NCBI GenBank assembly: GCA_023409265.1
Contig: JAEYHZ010000046.1
Coordinates: forward strand, 222,940-286,939
From: Bacillota bacterium
Lineage (GTDB): Bacteria > Bacillota > Clostridia > Acetivibrionales > DSM-1351
Reading direction: 5' to 3'
Length of the DNA stretch: 64,000 nt
Positions within the stretch are counted from its first letter, which is position 1. Every line of letters starts with the position of its first letter. The position numbers and the translations under genes are program-made. The notes below the pieces were generated by a model. It worked only from the letters and a program-made list of their open reading frames with translations. It ran no database searches and was not told the DNA's origin. Positions 44,463-53,181 of this stretch are shown one piece after another.

Positions 44463-45683
44463 ATGAATCAACCACATATAGCAATAATTGATGATGGAAT
44501 AAATGAAAAACTTTACGCCACCGGCGAGCTTAAATGCAACATTCAAATAACGCCCGAAGGGAATATATGTGAAAGAGCGGGATATGACACTTTTATGCCA
44601 TCCCACGGAACAACATGTGCCGCAATAATAAAAAAGTATATCCCTGATGTTATTTTGTCAAGTGTCAAGGTACTGGATCAGGACACGCATGCAGGAAATA
44701 AGTGCCAACTGATTAACGCTTTGCAATGGTGTATGCAAAACGGAATTAAGCTTGTAAATCTAAGCCTTGGAACCGTTGATTTCAGGGATTTTGCCCATAT
44801 TGAAAAGGCAGCAGGATATTTTGCAGAAAATGGTGGAATTATTGTTGCCGCCTGCAACAATAGGAATATATTTACCTGTCCGGCATCTCTGGAGAATGTA
44901 ATTGGTGTAAGGTGTGATTTAAGTAAAACCCTCAAGGAGCGAGAATTCATCTATAACCCGGCTTCTCCGGACGGAATCGAGATAATTGCCTGTGGAAGTC
45001 ACCATTTGGTAAAATACAATAGCAAGAGTACATTAACTACCAGGAGTAATAGCTTTGCAGCTCCTGCAGTTACTTCAATGGTTTATGATATTCTAATTAA
45101 TGATAAGAATATTTCCATCAATAAGCTGAAAGAGGTGCTGCAGGAAAAGTCATACAAGTTGATGAATACAAAAGACTTTACTTCAGGCCTGTCAGAATTT
45201 AACGAGCCTTCTGCTGTTGTCAATAAATCCGTCGATATTCCAATAATACTTATTTATCAATATACAGTTGGTAAAAGTAATGAATTACCAAGAACGCTTA
45301 CTGAAAAATTCAGAACGGACGGGTATAATGCACTTAATGTTGAAGATGAGTTACAGCAGGATATCTGTAAGGGAGTCATTTCACTAGTCAATTTTACAAA
45401 AAATAATGATATTTCAATAGAAAGAAGCCTGCCTTCTCTTGTCAATGTATTTGAGCCCGATATATTAATTATTTCTATCAATATGAGGAAGCAGTTTTCA
45501 CAGCTAAAAGGAATAGAAAATCATTTTGAACCGGATATAAAAATCAAGGTAGAAAAAGACCTGATAACAATACAAAGTACAAATGAACTTAATGGTAACA
45601 GTGAATTCAGGAGGTTCAAGTATTTAAAAGAGTATTCTATAGATAATATGTACCAATACATCTTAAGTTTATATGGAAAATAA
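44463..45683 (+). CDS. S8 (subtilisin-type) peptidase of the RiPP cluster
   Basis: A 406-aa protein with no signal peptide. The first ~230 residues form a subtilase with catalytic Asp10 (AIIDDG), His48 (PSHGTTCA), Ser197 (RSNSFAAPA) and oxyanion Asn132 (AACNN), so it looks active. Residues ~255-406 form an extra domain whose first strands (IPIILIYQYTVGKSNELPRT, EPDILIISINMRK) resemble the C-terminal half of the TIGR04066-like protein. Its position in the operon and the lack of a peptidase domain on the exporter make it the likely leader peptidase. It closes the cluster. Confidence 0.88.
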   Translation: MNQPHIAIIDDGINEKLYATGELKCNIQITPEGNICERAGYDTFMPSHGTTCAAIIKKYIPDVILSSVKVLDQDTHAGNKCQLINALQWCMQNGIKLVNLSLGTVDFRDFAHIEKAAGYFAENGGIIVAACNNRNIFTCPASLENVIGVRCDLSKTLKEREFIYNPASPDGIEIIACGSHHLVKYNSKSTLTTRSNSFAAPAVTSMVYDILINDKNISINKLKEVLQEKSYKLMNTKDFTSGLSEFNEPSAVVNKSVDIPIILIYQYTVGKSNELPRTLTEKFRTDGYNALNVEDELQQDICKGVISLVNFTKNNDISIERSLPSLVNVFEPDILIISINMRKQFSQLKGIENHFEPDIKIKVEKDLITIQSTNELNGNSEFRRFKYLKEYSIDNMYQYILSLYGK

Positions 45684-45722
45684 TATGTAATGTTTAAAGA
45701 TATAAATATCAAATTAAAATGG

Positions 45723-45746
45723 CTTCCTCAAAAAGAGGAGGTATTT
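45723..45746 (+). terminator. weak terminator after the RiPP operon
   Basis: CTTCCTC pairs with GAGGAGG (one wobble) around an A-rich loop, followed by TATTTT. The GAGGAGG is followed 12 bases later by a 17-codon GTG frame, which is probably accidental. Confidence 0.45.
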
Positions 45747-45908
45747 TAATGCTGTGAAATCCAAACTCATAAAAGTAGATGCATTATTGAAAAGAAAGAT
45801 TAAGTGATGGTTGAAACTTTGCCCTATATTATTTAATATAGTAATAGCTTTTAAAAGAATAAATTGAATATGAAAAAATCTCGCATGTTTATTGTTAGGA
45901 GACAAGTT

Positions 45909-46352
45909 ATGAATTGGGAACTAAAAAAGTTTGATGATTTGAAAGTTGAAGAGATATATAAAATTTTGAAAATTAGAAATGAAGTATTTATTGTAGAACA
46001 GCAGTGTGCTTATCAGGATTGTGATGGCAAGGATGAAAACTCATACCATTTATTTCTTCAGGATAATGACAAAATTATTGCATACTTAAGAATCTTAAAA
46101 AAAGGTGTTTCCTATGATGAAATTTCTATCGGACGAGTTTTGGTGCACAAGGACTACCGCGGAAAAGGTATATCCAGAGAACTAATGCTAAAAGCAATTA
46201 ATTATATAGAAGTAAATTTAAACGAAAAAGAAATCAAAATTCAAGCTCAATCCTATTTGGTTAATTTTTATCGAAGCCTTGGCTTTAAAGAAGTTTCAAA
46301 TGAATATTTGGAGGATAATATTCCGCATATGGATATGTTATATATAAAATAA
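45909..46352 (+). CDS. GNAT N-acetyltransferase, ElaA family
   Basis: A 147-aa GNAT acetyltransferase of the ElaA group. The N-terminal signature LRNEVFIVEQ-like segment reads KIRNEVFIVEQQCAYQDCDGKD, and the acetyl-CoA loop is SIGRVLVHKDYRGKGISREL. The substrate is unknown. I chose the ATG at 45909 because AGGAG lies about eight bases upstream; the frame is open to 45864 but without a site. It follows the RiPP genes by 225 bases and is probably an independent unit, although a role in peptide modification or self-protection cannot be excluded. Confidence 0.85.
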   Translation: MNWELKKFDDLKVEEIYKILKIRNEVFIVEQQCAYQDCDGKDENSYHLFLQDNDKIIAYLRILKKGVSYDEISIGRVLVHKDYRGKGISRELMLKAINYIEVNLNEKEIKIQAQSYLVNFYRSLGFKEVSNEYLEDNIPHMDMLYIK

Positions 46353-46969
46353 ATATGCTATAAAATATTAATCCATCGGAAATAAACCAAACCGAATTTT
46401 CATAACCTGAACTGCGGGTTTTTTATATTTACAAATGAGTCGCAATAGCAGAAGGTTGAGACTGAAAGTTACGTTGGACTTTGGGATCTGAATAGTGCTG
46501 TACTTGGTATTGCAAAAATCTACTGACTCCAGTTTATTCCAAATATAGTATATATGTAATGGCTTTTTTTGTTTAAGGGAGTATAGTTTTAGGTGTATAC
46601 TTTAGATTATTTATATTTGTGGGTATATATTATGAAGAATGGCTTGCAAGATGAGGTGTTGTTCCGCTTGTCTCGGCTATACGTGAAGCTGTTAATAATA
46701 TAATGAATGATTATGGATCTTGCCGTATTCCCGTGGTCGATGCTATTTTCAAGGGCTGGAGTCCTTATGCAGGATTACAATTTTTGAAAACTGAATAATG
46801 CGTTATTATGGATTTTGGATATGCACTCCAAATGGTACTTTTGGGCACTTGTCTATATGGTATTGTTTGTTATAATAATAAATATGTTTTACAATGTCTT
46901 TTACATACCCGTGGAGGTTTATTAATAAAAGTTTATATTAATAATAAAGAGTAGAATTCGGAGGTACAT
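46353..46969. other. 617-base region with a possible gene remnant
   Basis: No complete gene is seen. Between 46655 and 46798 there is a 48-codon open stretch (GVVPLVSAIREAV, MNDYGSCRIPVVDAIFKGW) preceded in the same frame by YYEEWLAR and a TGA at 46652. It has protein-like composition but no start, which suggests a decayed gene end of unknown origin. The rest is AT-rich with no recognised element. Confidence 0.35.
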
Positions 46970-47431
46970 ATGGGAATTAAGAAAAAAGAAGCAATTGCGT
47001 GGTTCGAAGGCGAAGACAAAGAAATGCTGATGGCTATTAATTCAGCTCAATCAAATTTTCCTATTTTTTTAAAAGCAATGGAAGAAGAAAGTAAACGAAT
47101 TGTTCCTGCTTTTGAAGACGCTCTTGTTAAATATGCTTTTCCAGCTACCAAACACGAAGTTAAAGTTGAACATATGTTTCTTTCGGAAATAAGATTTAAC
47201 GGAAATTTCTTATCAGGTATTCTTGTAAGCGATCCAATGTATACAGACGCAGTCAAAGTTGGACAAACAATTGAAATTGAGCCATCCAGAGTTTCGGATT
47301 GGCTGTATGTTATCAATGGCGTCGGTACTGGAGGATATACATTCAAAATTATCTATTCTCGTTTTAGTGAACAAGAAAAGGAATACTACAGCAATGAACC
47401 GCCTTTTGTTTGGATAAAAAATAGTTTATGA
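46970..47431 (+). CDS. DUF2314 family protein
   Basis: A 153-aa cytoplasmic protein. The last ~80 residues resemble DUF2314 (YegJ-like): EVKVEHMFLSEIRFNGNFLSGIL, QTIEIEPSRVSDWLYVINGVGTGGYTF. The DUF2314 fold often occurs in proteins of immunity or toxin-related neighbourhoods, but the function is not known. ATG follows CGGAGG. It stands alone between short spacers. Confidence 0.78.
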   Translation: MGIKKKEAIAWFEGEDKEMLMAINSAQSNFPIFLKAMEEESKRIVPAFEDALVKYAFPATKHEVKVEHMFLSEIRFNGNFLSGILVSDPMYTDAVKVGQTIEIEPSRVSDWLYVINGVGTGGYTFKIIYSRFSEQEKEYYSNEPPFVWIKNSL

Positions 47432-47647
47432 AACATTAAAATACAGGACTTTAATTTAAAAATATTTATGTCTACTTTACTTATTGGTGAATAAATGATA
47501 CACAATATAATTCTAATAAATCTTTCATAATAATCAACTCCAAGTTGAAATATAGCAGGAGAATTGCCAGAGATAATATGGACTTTGCTACACGAGATAA
47601 TCCACTAAAATGTGGTGCGACAATCTGCTGTAAGGAGGATAATTCTG

Positions 47648-48037
47648 ATGAAAAAAACATGTATTAGCTTCATTATGGTTATAATTTTCTTATTTTTATC
47701 AGGGTGTAATTCTAATAATGATTCGTACACTGTAAAGAATGGGACTTATTATATGGAAGTCGTATCAGAAGCAGGCGTAACTCCATACGTTACCATTTCT
47801 GATAATACAATTACATTCACTTATGATTTACTAAGTAGTTATCTACCACGTGGAAATTATTCAATAGATGATGATATACTAACGATGACAACAGATAGTA
47901 AGAATATTTATGTATTTCAAATAGATGGAGATAATCTTATTTTTCAGAAAAGCAAGTCGTCTTCGGTAAATTTAAAAGATGGTGAACATGGAGTCAAGAT
48001 AACAGATAAAGCTAAATTTCATCTAAAAGATGATTGA
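47648..48037 (+). CDS. small secreted lipoprotein, unknown function
   Basis: A 129-aa lipoprotein: a short basic start, hydrophobic segment and lipobox LSGC (Cys near residue 20), then a ~105-residue extracellular beta-rich domain. It begins YTVKNGTYYMEVVSEAG and includes YVFQIDGDNLIFQKSKS. The pattern is like small lipocalin or YxeA-like accessory proteins of clostridia, but I recognise no family. ATG at 47648 has AAGGAGG upstream; the longer frame to 47612 is not used. Confidence 0.75.
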   Translation: MKKTCISFIMVIIFLFLSGCNSNNDSYTVKNGTYYMEVVSEAGVTPYVTISDNTITFTYDLLSSYLPRGNYSIDDDILTMTTDSKNIYVFQIDGDNLIFQKSKSSSVNLKDGEHGVKITDKAKFHLKDD

Positions 48038-48345
48038 TCTCAGAAATTAAGTTGTTTCGCATCCTTTATATTGTCTGATTTGAAATCGTCGAGCAAGAGA
48101 TCAAAAAGTAATAGATCAAAACGCTATATCGTACATTCACTAACTTTATTTGCGGTTAATTTACGCCAAATAATCCGCAAATTAACAGGAAAGTAACGGA
48201 AATTAAGCTTTTCTTTGCTTCAAATGAAAAGGTAGCCAATCCTGGTGGTTGTTAAATTGATGACTGATGTGAAGAAAGCTAAAAACCAAATTAACTTGTG
48301 TCCGGTTTCCTGCCACATATGTGACTGTCAAATAGAGTGTAAACC
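48038..48345. other. intergenic region, nothing recognised
   Basis: About 300 bases between convergent genes. No clear terminator, RNA or gene was seen; short A/T runs only. Confidence 0.4.
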
Positions 48346-49128
48346 CTAAGATAAGGGAGATACCCCTATCGTTATACCACTATTTTTATACTGTGACAGC
48401 AGTTGAGAATCGATTTGTTCATCTGTAATGAGTAAATTAATATCCTTGGAAGAACAAAAGCTTGCCGTGGATATATGTTCTAATTTTGTGTGATCCAAAA
48501 GAGCAATACGTTTACGGGAGTGAAGGACCATTTGTTTTTTTAATTCTGCTTCATATATATTAAAATCTGTTAATCCTTCCTTTAAAGTAAATCCATGGGC
48601 TGATATAAAAGAGGTATCAGCGTTTATATGGTTTAACAAATCATAACCCAGCAGCCCTTCTGTAGATCCTGAGTTTTTTGTTACAATTCCACCAATAAAA
48701 ATAACCGTGATATTTGGAATATCCTTTAAGGCAAGCATGGTGTAAATTCCGTTTGTAATTACGGTAAGTCTGGAAAAACGGTCTAGTTTTCTGGCAACTG
48801 CCAGAGCTGTGGAGCTTGCATCCAGGATAATGCACTGACCCTCCTCAATGTGATTAAGTGCCATGTTGCTTATGGCTTCTTTTTCACTGCTGTTTTTTAC
48901 TTCCCGCTCATTAAATGGAAAAATGTTTTGAGGTCTCTGCATGGCTGGAGAAAGTAACGTAGCTCCGCCATGAGTTTTAAGAATTAATTTATCTTTTTCA
49001 AGTTTGTTTAAATCGTTTCTGATTGTTGCAGCAGAAACATCTAATAACTCACTTAATTCATTCGTTGTGATATGTACGTTATCAGCAAGCAGTTTTAATA
49101 TCCTGTTATGCCGTTCAATCGCTAGCAT
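48346..49128 (-). CDS. DeoR-family transcriptional regulator
   Basis: A 260-aa sugar-responsive repressor. The N-terminal helix-turn-helix is RILKLLADNVHITTNELSELL then SAATIRNDLNKLEKDKLILKTHGGA, the DeoR signature. The C-terminal effector domain (~75-240) contains LDASSTALAVARKL and TVITNG, which bind sugar phosphates in this family. It is divergent from the split transketolase genes, so it probably represses them and perhaps the larger locus, responding to a phosphorylated sugar. ATG has AAGGAAGG upstream. The effector is unknown. Confidence 0.92.
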   Translation of the reverse strand: MLAIERHNRILKLLADNVHITTNELSELLDVSAATIRNDLNKLEKDKLILKTHGGATLLSPAMQRPQNIFPFNEREVKNSSEKEAISNMALNHIEEGQCIILDASSTALAVARKLDRFSRLTVITNGIYTMLALKDIPNITVIFIGGIVTKNSGSTEGLLGYDLLNHINADTSFISAHGFTLKEGLTDFNIYEAELKKQMVLHSRKRIALLDHTKLEHISTASFCSSKDINLLITDEQIDSQLLSQYKNSGITIGVSPLS

Positions 49129-49378
49129 AGTATGCCTTCCTTTCTTTTACAAAGTCAATTACATTCCCATATTATCAGTTTTCAGCCATAGTAATTGACT
49201 TAAGCATAGTGTAATCTAAAGAACGAAAAAATGCAATAAAAATATATTGGATATGATAAAAAAAGAAAAAAATCAAAAAAATACGATAAAAATAATTTGA
49301 ATAAAATAAAAAATGATAGTAAAATAAAAAATATCAAAAAAAGCATGACAAATAAAAAAGAAAAGGAAGGTGTATTTT
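49129..49378 (+). promoter_or_regulatory. A-rich divergent control region of the transketolase genes
   Basis: From about 49220 to 49365 the plus strand is almost pure A with some T and G (repeats such as GATAAAAA, AATAAAAAA), ending in the GGAAGG site. It must hold the promoters of both divergent genes and any DeoR operators, but A-tracts hide clear consensus boxes. The transcript leader would be unstructured. Confidence 0.5.
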
Positions 49379-50215
49379 ATGAACAGCTTAGAACTTCAAT
49401 TGAAAGCCAATTCTATTCGTAAAGGCATTATTACGGCGGTTCATTGCGCAAAATCTGGACATCCCGGAGGATCACTTTCGGCCGCAGATATTTTTACATA
49501 TCTTTATTTTGAAGAAATGAACATTGATCCCGGGGAACCAAAGAAACGTGACCGGGACAGGTTTGTCCTATCGAAGGGACATGTGGCTCCCGGACTCTAT
49601 TCCACACTCGCCGCCAGAGGATTTTTTCCGGTGGAAGATCTGGAAACGCTTCGTCATACCGGCTCATATCTGCAAGGGCATCCAGATATGAAACATATAC
49701 CGGGAGTTGATATGTCAAGCGGTTCTTTAGGACAGGGCATATCAGCAGCAGTGGGCATGGCACTTTCTGCAAAACTCAGTAATGAAGACTATAGGGTATA
49801 TACGCTCCTCGGTGATGGTGAAATTCAGGAAGGTCAGGTATGGGAAGCAGTTATGTTTGCAGGACATAGAAAATTGGATAATCTTGTGGTAATTGTTGAC
49901 AACAATAATCTGCAAATTGATGGTTGTATTGATGATGTCTGTTCTCCATATCCCATTGATGAAAAATTTAAAGCATTTAATTTTAATGTAATTAATGTTG
50001 ATGGTCATAATTTTGAAGAACTTGCAGCAGCTTTTGCGGCGGCCAGGGTTACAAAAGGTAAACCAACTGCAATTGTTGCCAGAACCATCAAGGGTAAAGG
50101 CGTATCTTTTATGGAAAATAAAGCATCCTGGCATGGTACGGCTCCCAATGATGAACAATATGAGACTGCAATGGCAGATTTGGAAAGGGTTGGTGAAATG
50201 TTATGCAGGAAGTAA
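49379..50215 (+). CDS. transketolase, N-terminal subunit
   Basis: A 278-aa subunit of a split transketolase. It carries the thiamine diphosphate pyrophosphate site: HPGGSLSAADI, SKGHVAPGLYS, and GDGEIQEGQVWEA to NNNLQIDG as the TPP-Mg motif. With the next subunit it transfers two-carbon units between sugar phosphates. Start ATG at 49379 is preceded by GGAAGG; a GTG three codons upstream is less likely. The stop overlaps the next gene by 13 bases. The two-subunit form is typical of clostridia and archaea. Confidence 0.94.
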   Translation: MNSLELQLKANSIRKGIITAVHCAKSGHPGGSLSAADIFTYLYFEEMNIDPGEPKKRDRDRFVLSKGHVAPGLYSTLAARGFFPVEDLETLRHTGSYLQGHPDMKHIPGVDMSSGSLGQGISAAVGMALSAKLSNEDYRVYTLLGDGEIQEGQVWEAVMFAGHRKLDNLVVIVDNNNLQIDGCIDDVCSPYPIDEKFKAFNFNVINVDGHNFEELAAAFAAARVTKGKPTAIVARTIKGKGVSFMENKASWHGTAPNDEQYETAMADLERVGEMLCRK

Positions 50216-51147
50216 AGAAAATTGCGACAAGAGATAGTTATGGGAATGCATTAGTTGAATTGGGTGCTGAGTATGATAATTTGGTTGTTTTAGATGCCGA
50301 TCTGGCAGCAGCTACTAAAACCGGAGTCTTTAAAAAGGTGTATCCGGAACGTCATATTGACTGTGGTATTGCAGAATGCAACATGGTTGGTATTGCGGCA
50401 GGATTGGCTGCCACCGGAAAAATTCCGTTTGTAAGTTCATTTGCCATGTTTGTTGCGGGACGTGCTTTTGAACAGGTACGCAACTCTGTAGGCTATCCTC
50501 ATTTAAATGTTAAAATAGGAGCAACACATGCAGGTATCTCTGTGGGCGAGGATGGTGCTACCCACCAGTGTAATGAAGATATAGCACTGATGAGAACAAT
50601 TCCGGGAATGGTTGTCATCAATCCGTCGGATGATATCGAAGCAAGGGCAGCAGTCAAAGCAGCAATCCAACTAGAAGGGCCTGTTTATTTGCGTTTCGGG
50701 AGACTTGCAGCACCTGTAATTAATGACAGGGAAGGTTACGCATTTAAAATTGGCAAAGGCGTTATATTGAGAGAAGGTAAGGACTTGACAATAATCGCTA
50801 CAGGTTTATGCGTGGCACCATCACTTGAAGCCGCTGAATTATTGGCTAAAGAAGGGATTGCTGCAAAAGTGATTAACATCCATACAATCAAGCCGTTAGA
50901 TAACGAATTAATTATTGCAGCAGCAAGAGAAACCGGAAAAGTGGTTACGGTAGAAGAACATTCGGTGATCGGGGGACTTGGAAGTGCCGTATGCGATGTT
51001 CTATGTAGATATAATCCAACACCGGTTTTAAAAATAGGCGTTGAGGATATTTTCGGTGAATCCGGTCCGGCAGCTGAATTACTTACCAAATACGGTCTGG
51101 ATACCCGGGGCATTTATGGAAAGATAAAATCATTTGTTAATATTTAA
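50203..51147 (+). CDS. transketolase, C-terminal subunit
   Basis: A 314-aa partner of the N-terminal subunit with the pyrimidine-binding and C-terminal domains. Key stretches are VLDADLAAATKTG, ERHIDCGIAECNMVGIAAGLA (pyrimidine Glu), SVGEDGATHQ and KVVTVEEHSVIGGLGSAV. The overlap of starts and stops shows translational coupling. In this locus it could condense erythrose-4-phosphate from the tetritol route with other sugar phosphates. No gene for a transaldolase is present nearby. Confidence 0.94.
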   Translation: MQEVKKIATRDSYGNALVELGAEYDNLVVLDADLAAATKTGVFKKVYPERHIDCGIAECNMVGIAAGLAATGKIPFVSSFAMFVAGRAFEQVRNSVGYPHLNVKIGATHAGISVGEDGATHQCNEDIALMRTIPGMVVINPSDDIEARAAVKAAIQLEGPVYLRFGRLAAPVINDREGYAFKIGKGVILREGKDLTIIATGLCVAPSLEAAELLAKEGIAAKVINIHTIKPLDNELIIAAARETGKVVTVEEHSVIGGLGSAVCDVLCRYNPTPVLKIGVEDIFGESGPAAELLTKYGLDTRGIYGKIKSFVNI

Positions 51148-51330
51148 TAATAAAATGATTATTTGTAATGATTTTTTTAGTTAAATCATATATAATATAA
51201 TTTATGTAAACATATTTACACATATAGATAAGTAGTATTCCGGAATTTCCAAAAGAAATCCAATAATCAATACATTTGCTTGAATGATATTGTAAAGTAC
51301 GATGAACAGTCAAGAAATGATTAAGATAGG

Positions 51331-53181
51331 ATGATGTGTAATAGTATGAAAGTTTTAATTAAAAAGCTCACCAGTCTTAGCCTTGTATGGCAGGTTACAA
51401 TCGTCTTTTCGCTAATAATGATAATTCCTGCCATAGTTATAACCACATCATATTTTGAAATAGTGAGAAATAATCTTTTGGAGGAAGCAAATAAAAAAGT
51501 ACAGGAAAATCTCAAAAAGATAGAAAGCAACATGAGTGCTAATATTAATAGCATGAACAGTGCGCTTAATCAACTGATATTCAGTCAGGAATTCCAATAT
51601 TATTTAAATCCCGGAAATACACTGAGTACTCATGAAAAGAATTATTATGTGTATAGTGTTCAAAATGAGCTTCTTAATATACGGCACGTATATACAAATA
51701 AATTCAACCGGCTTGTTATCTATTCAAAAAATAATCAAATTGATGAATACGTGGACTGGTCATATCATATGGACAGATTATATGACCGTAATTATTATTC
51801 TGAAATCATGCAAACCGACAGTGAACACATATATGGCAGCGTCCGTGTTTACGACAGATCATTAGGGAATCTGGTTAATTATGAAGAACTTGAGAACAAA
51901 AAAGAGTTGGTACTACCTATTTATAAAAAGATTTCCGATATCCGTACAAAGGAATGTATCGGGATCATTGAAGTGGATATGACAATCAGTAAGCTTGTTA
52001 ATGCCAATGAACTTATGAACCAGGATACTGACGTTAAATATCTCATTTTTGACCGTAATAAAAATTTAATATTTGCTTCGGATAATCAAAATTTAAATGA
52101 ATTTTCTACCCTGGATTTTCAAAAAAAATCCGGGGTATCCGATGTTACGCTGGGAAGTGCAAACTATTTGATCGCATACGACATGGATGATAATACCGGT
52201 CTAATGCGGGTTGCTGTTATGGACAAGCAGAAAATTCTGGAATCTACTTCAGGTGTGGATACTCTTCTGCTATTGATTGCCATTCTAAGTATTGTATTTA
52301 TCATACTTTTCACAAATGTTGCAGCCCGTTTATTTTTCAGAAAGCTAAGAGAGATGGACCGTATGATGATGCATATTGAATCGGGGCGGTTTGATGCGCG
52401 TATAAAGGTAGATGGCTTTAACGAAATTTCCAGAATTTCCGAAAGCTTCAACCATATGGCGGAAAAACTTCAAAGCTTAATAGCTTCAATAGTTCAGAAG
52501 GAAAAGGCTCAAAAGGAAGCTGAAATTCATGCTCTTCAGGCGCAAATCAATCCGCATTTTTTATATAATACCCTGGAAAATATGAGAATGCAGTGTGAAA
52601 TAGACGAATATTTTACAGTGGCAAATGATCTGGCAAATCTGGGGGATCTGCTGCGCTACAGTTTACACTGGGAAAGCCCGACCGTAAGGGTCAGTGAAGA
52701 ACTTAACAATATTGAACAATATATAGAAATTATGAGAATGCGTTTTAACAACAGGCTTGTTTATAACATGGAATGCAGCGAGGAATTAAAAAACCTTATG
52801 ATTCCTAAGTTCATACTTCAGCCGCTGGTGGAAAATTGCTTTAGTCATGGCTTTAAAAATACTCTTCCTCCATGGAAGATATTTGTTAATGTTTTACTTG
52901 ATAAAGACAGGCTGATTATATGCGTTGAAGATAACGGAAAAGGAATAGAAAAACATCGTCTTGATCAGATTTATAAATGCATCAGAGAAGACAAAACTAT
53001 TTCTGATTCAAACAGGTCTAAAAACTCAATAGGGATCATTAATGTCAAACAGCGCGTGGAGATGATTTGCCCTGCCGGAAGCGGACTGGCCATTGAGAGC
53101 GTGCAAAATGCCGGAACTAAAATCACGGTAACAATTGTTGTCGAACCGGATATGCAAAACGGAGGGGAAGCAAATGTTTAA
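51331..53181 (+). CDS. YesM-type sensor histidine kinase, polyol locus
   Basis: A 616-aa membrane kinase. Membrane segments at ~20-40 and ~310-330 flank an extracellular sensor. A HAMP region follows, then the His box QAQINPHFLYNTLEN and the ATPase domain with LQPLVENCFSHG and VEDNGKGI. The start is either the ATG at 51331 or ATG at 51346; no strong site distinguishes them. The response regulator gene overlaps its 3' end. The pair lies between transketolase and the sugar importer, so it most likely senses the polyol or sugar and activates the importer operon. Confidence 0.92.
   Translation: MMCNSMKVLIKKLTSLSLVWQVTIVFSLIMIIPAIVITTSYFEIVRNNLLEEANKKVQENLKKIESNMSANINSMNSALNQLIFSQEFQYYLNPGNTLSTHEKNYYVYSVQNELLNIRHVYTNKFNRLVIYSKNNQIDEYVDWSYHMDRLYDRNYYSEIMQTDSEHIYGSVRVYDRSLGNLVNYEELENKKELVLPIYKKISDIRTKECIGIIEVDMTISKLVNANELMNQDTDVKYLIFDRNKNLIFASDNQNLNEFSTLDFQKKSGVSDVTLGSANYLIAYDMDDNTGLMRVAVMDKQKILESTSGVDTLLLLIAILSIVFIILFTNVAARLFFRKLREMDRMMMHIESGRFDARIKVDGFNEISRISESFNHMAEKLQSLIASIVQKEKAQKEAEIHALQAQINPHFLYNTLENMRMQCEIDEYFTVANDLANLGDLLRYSLHWESPTVRVSEELNNIEQYIEIMRMRFNNRLVYNMECSEELKNLMIPKFILQPLVENCFSHGFKNTLPPWKIFVNVLLDKDRLIICVEDNGKGIEKHRLDQIYKCIREDKTISDSNRSKNSIGIINVKQRVEMICPAGSGLAIESVQNAGTKITVTIVVEPDMQNGGEANV

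Noticed and set aside
45754..45807. 17-codon GTG frame MKSKLIKVDALLKRKIK after a GAGGAGG
   Set aside because: Spacing is 12 bases, the site belongs to the terminator stem, and the peptide is too short to support.
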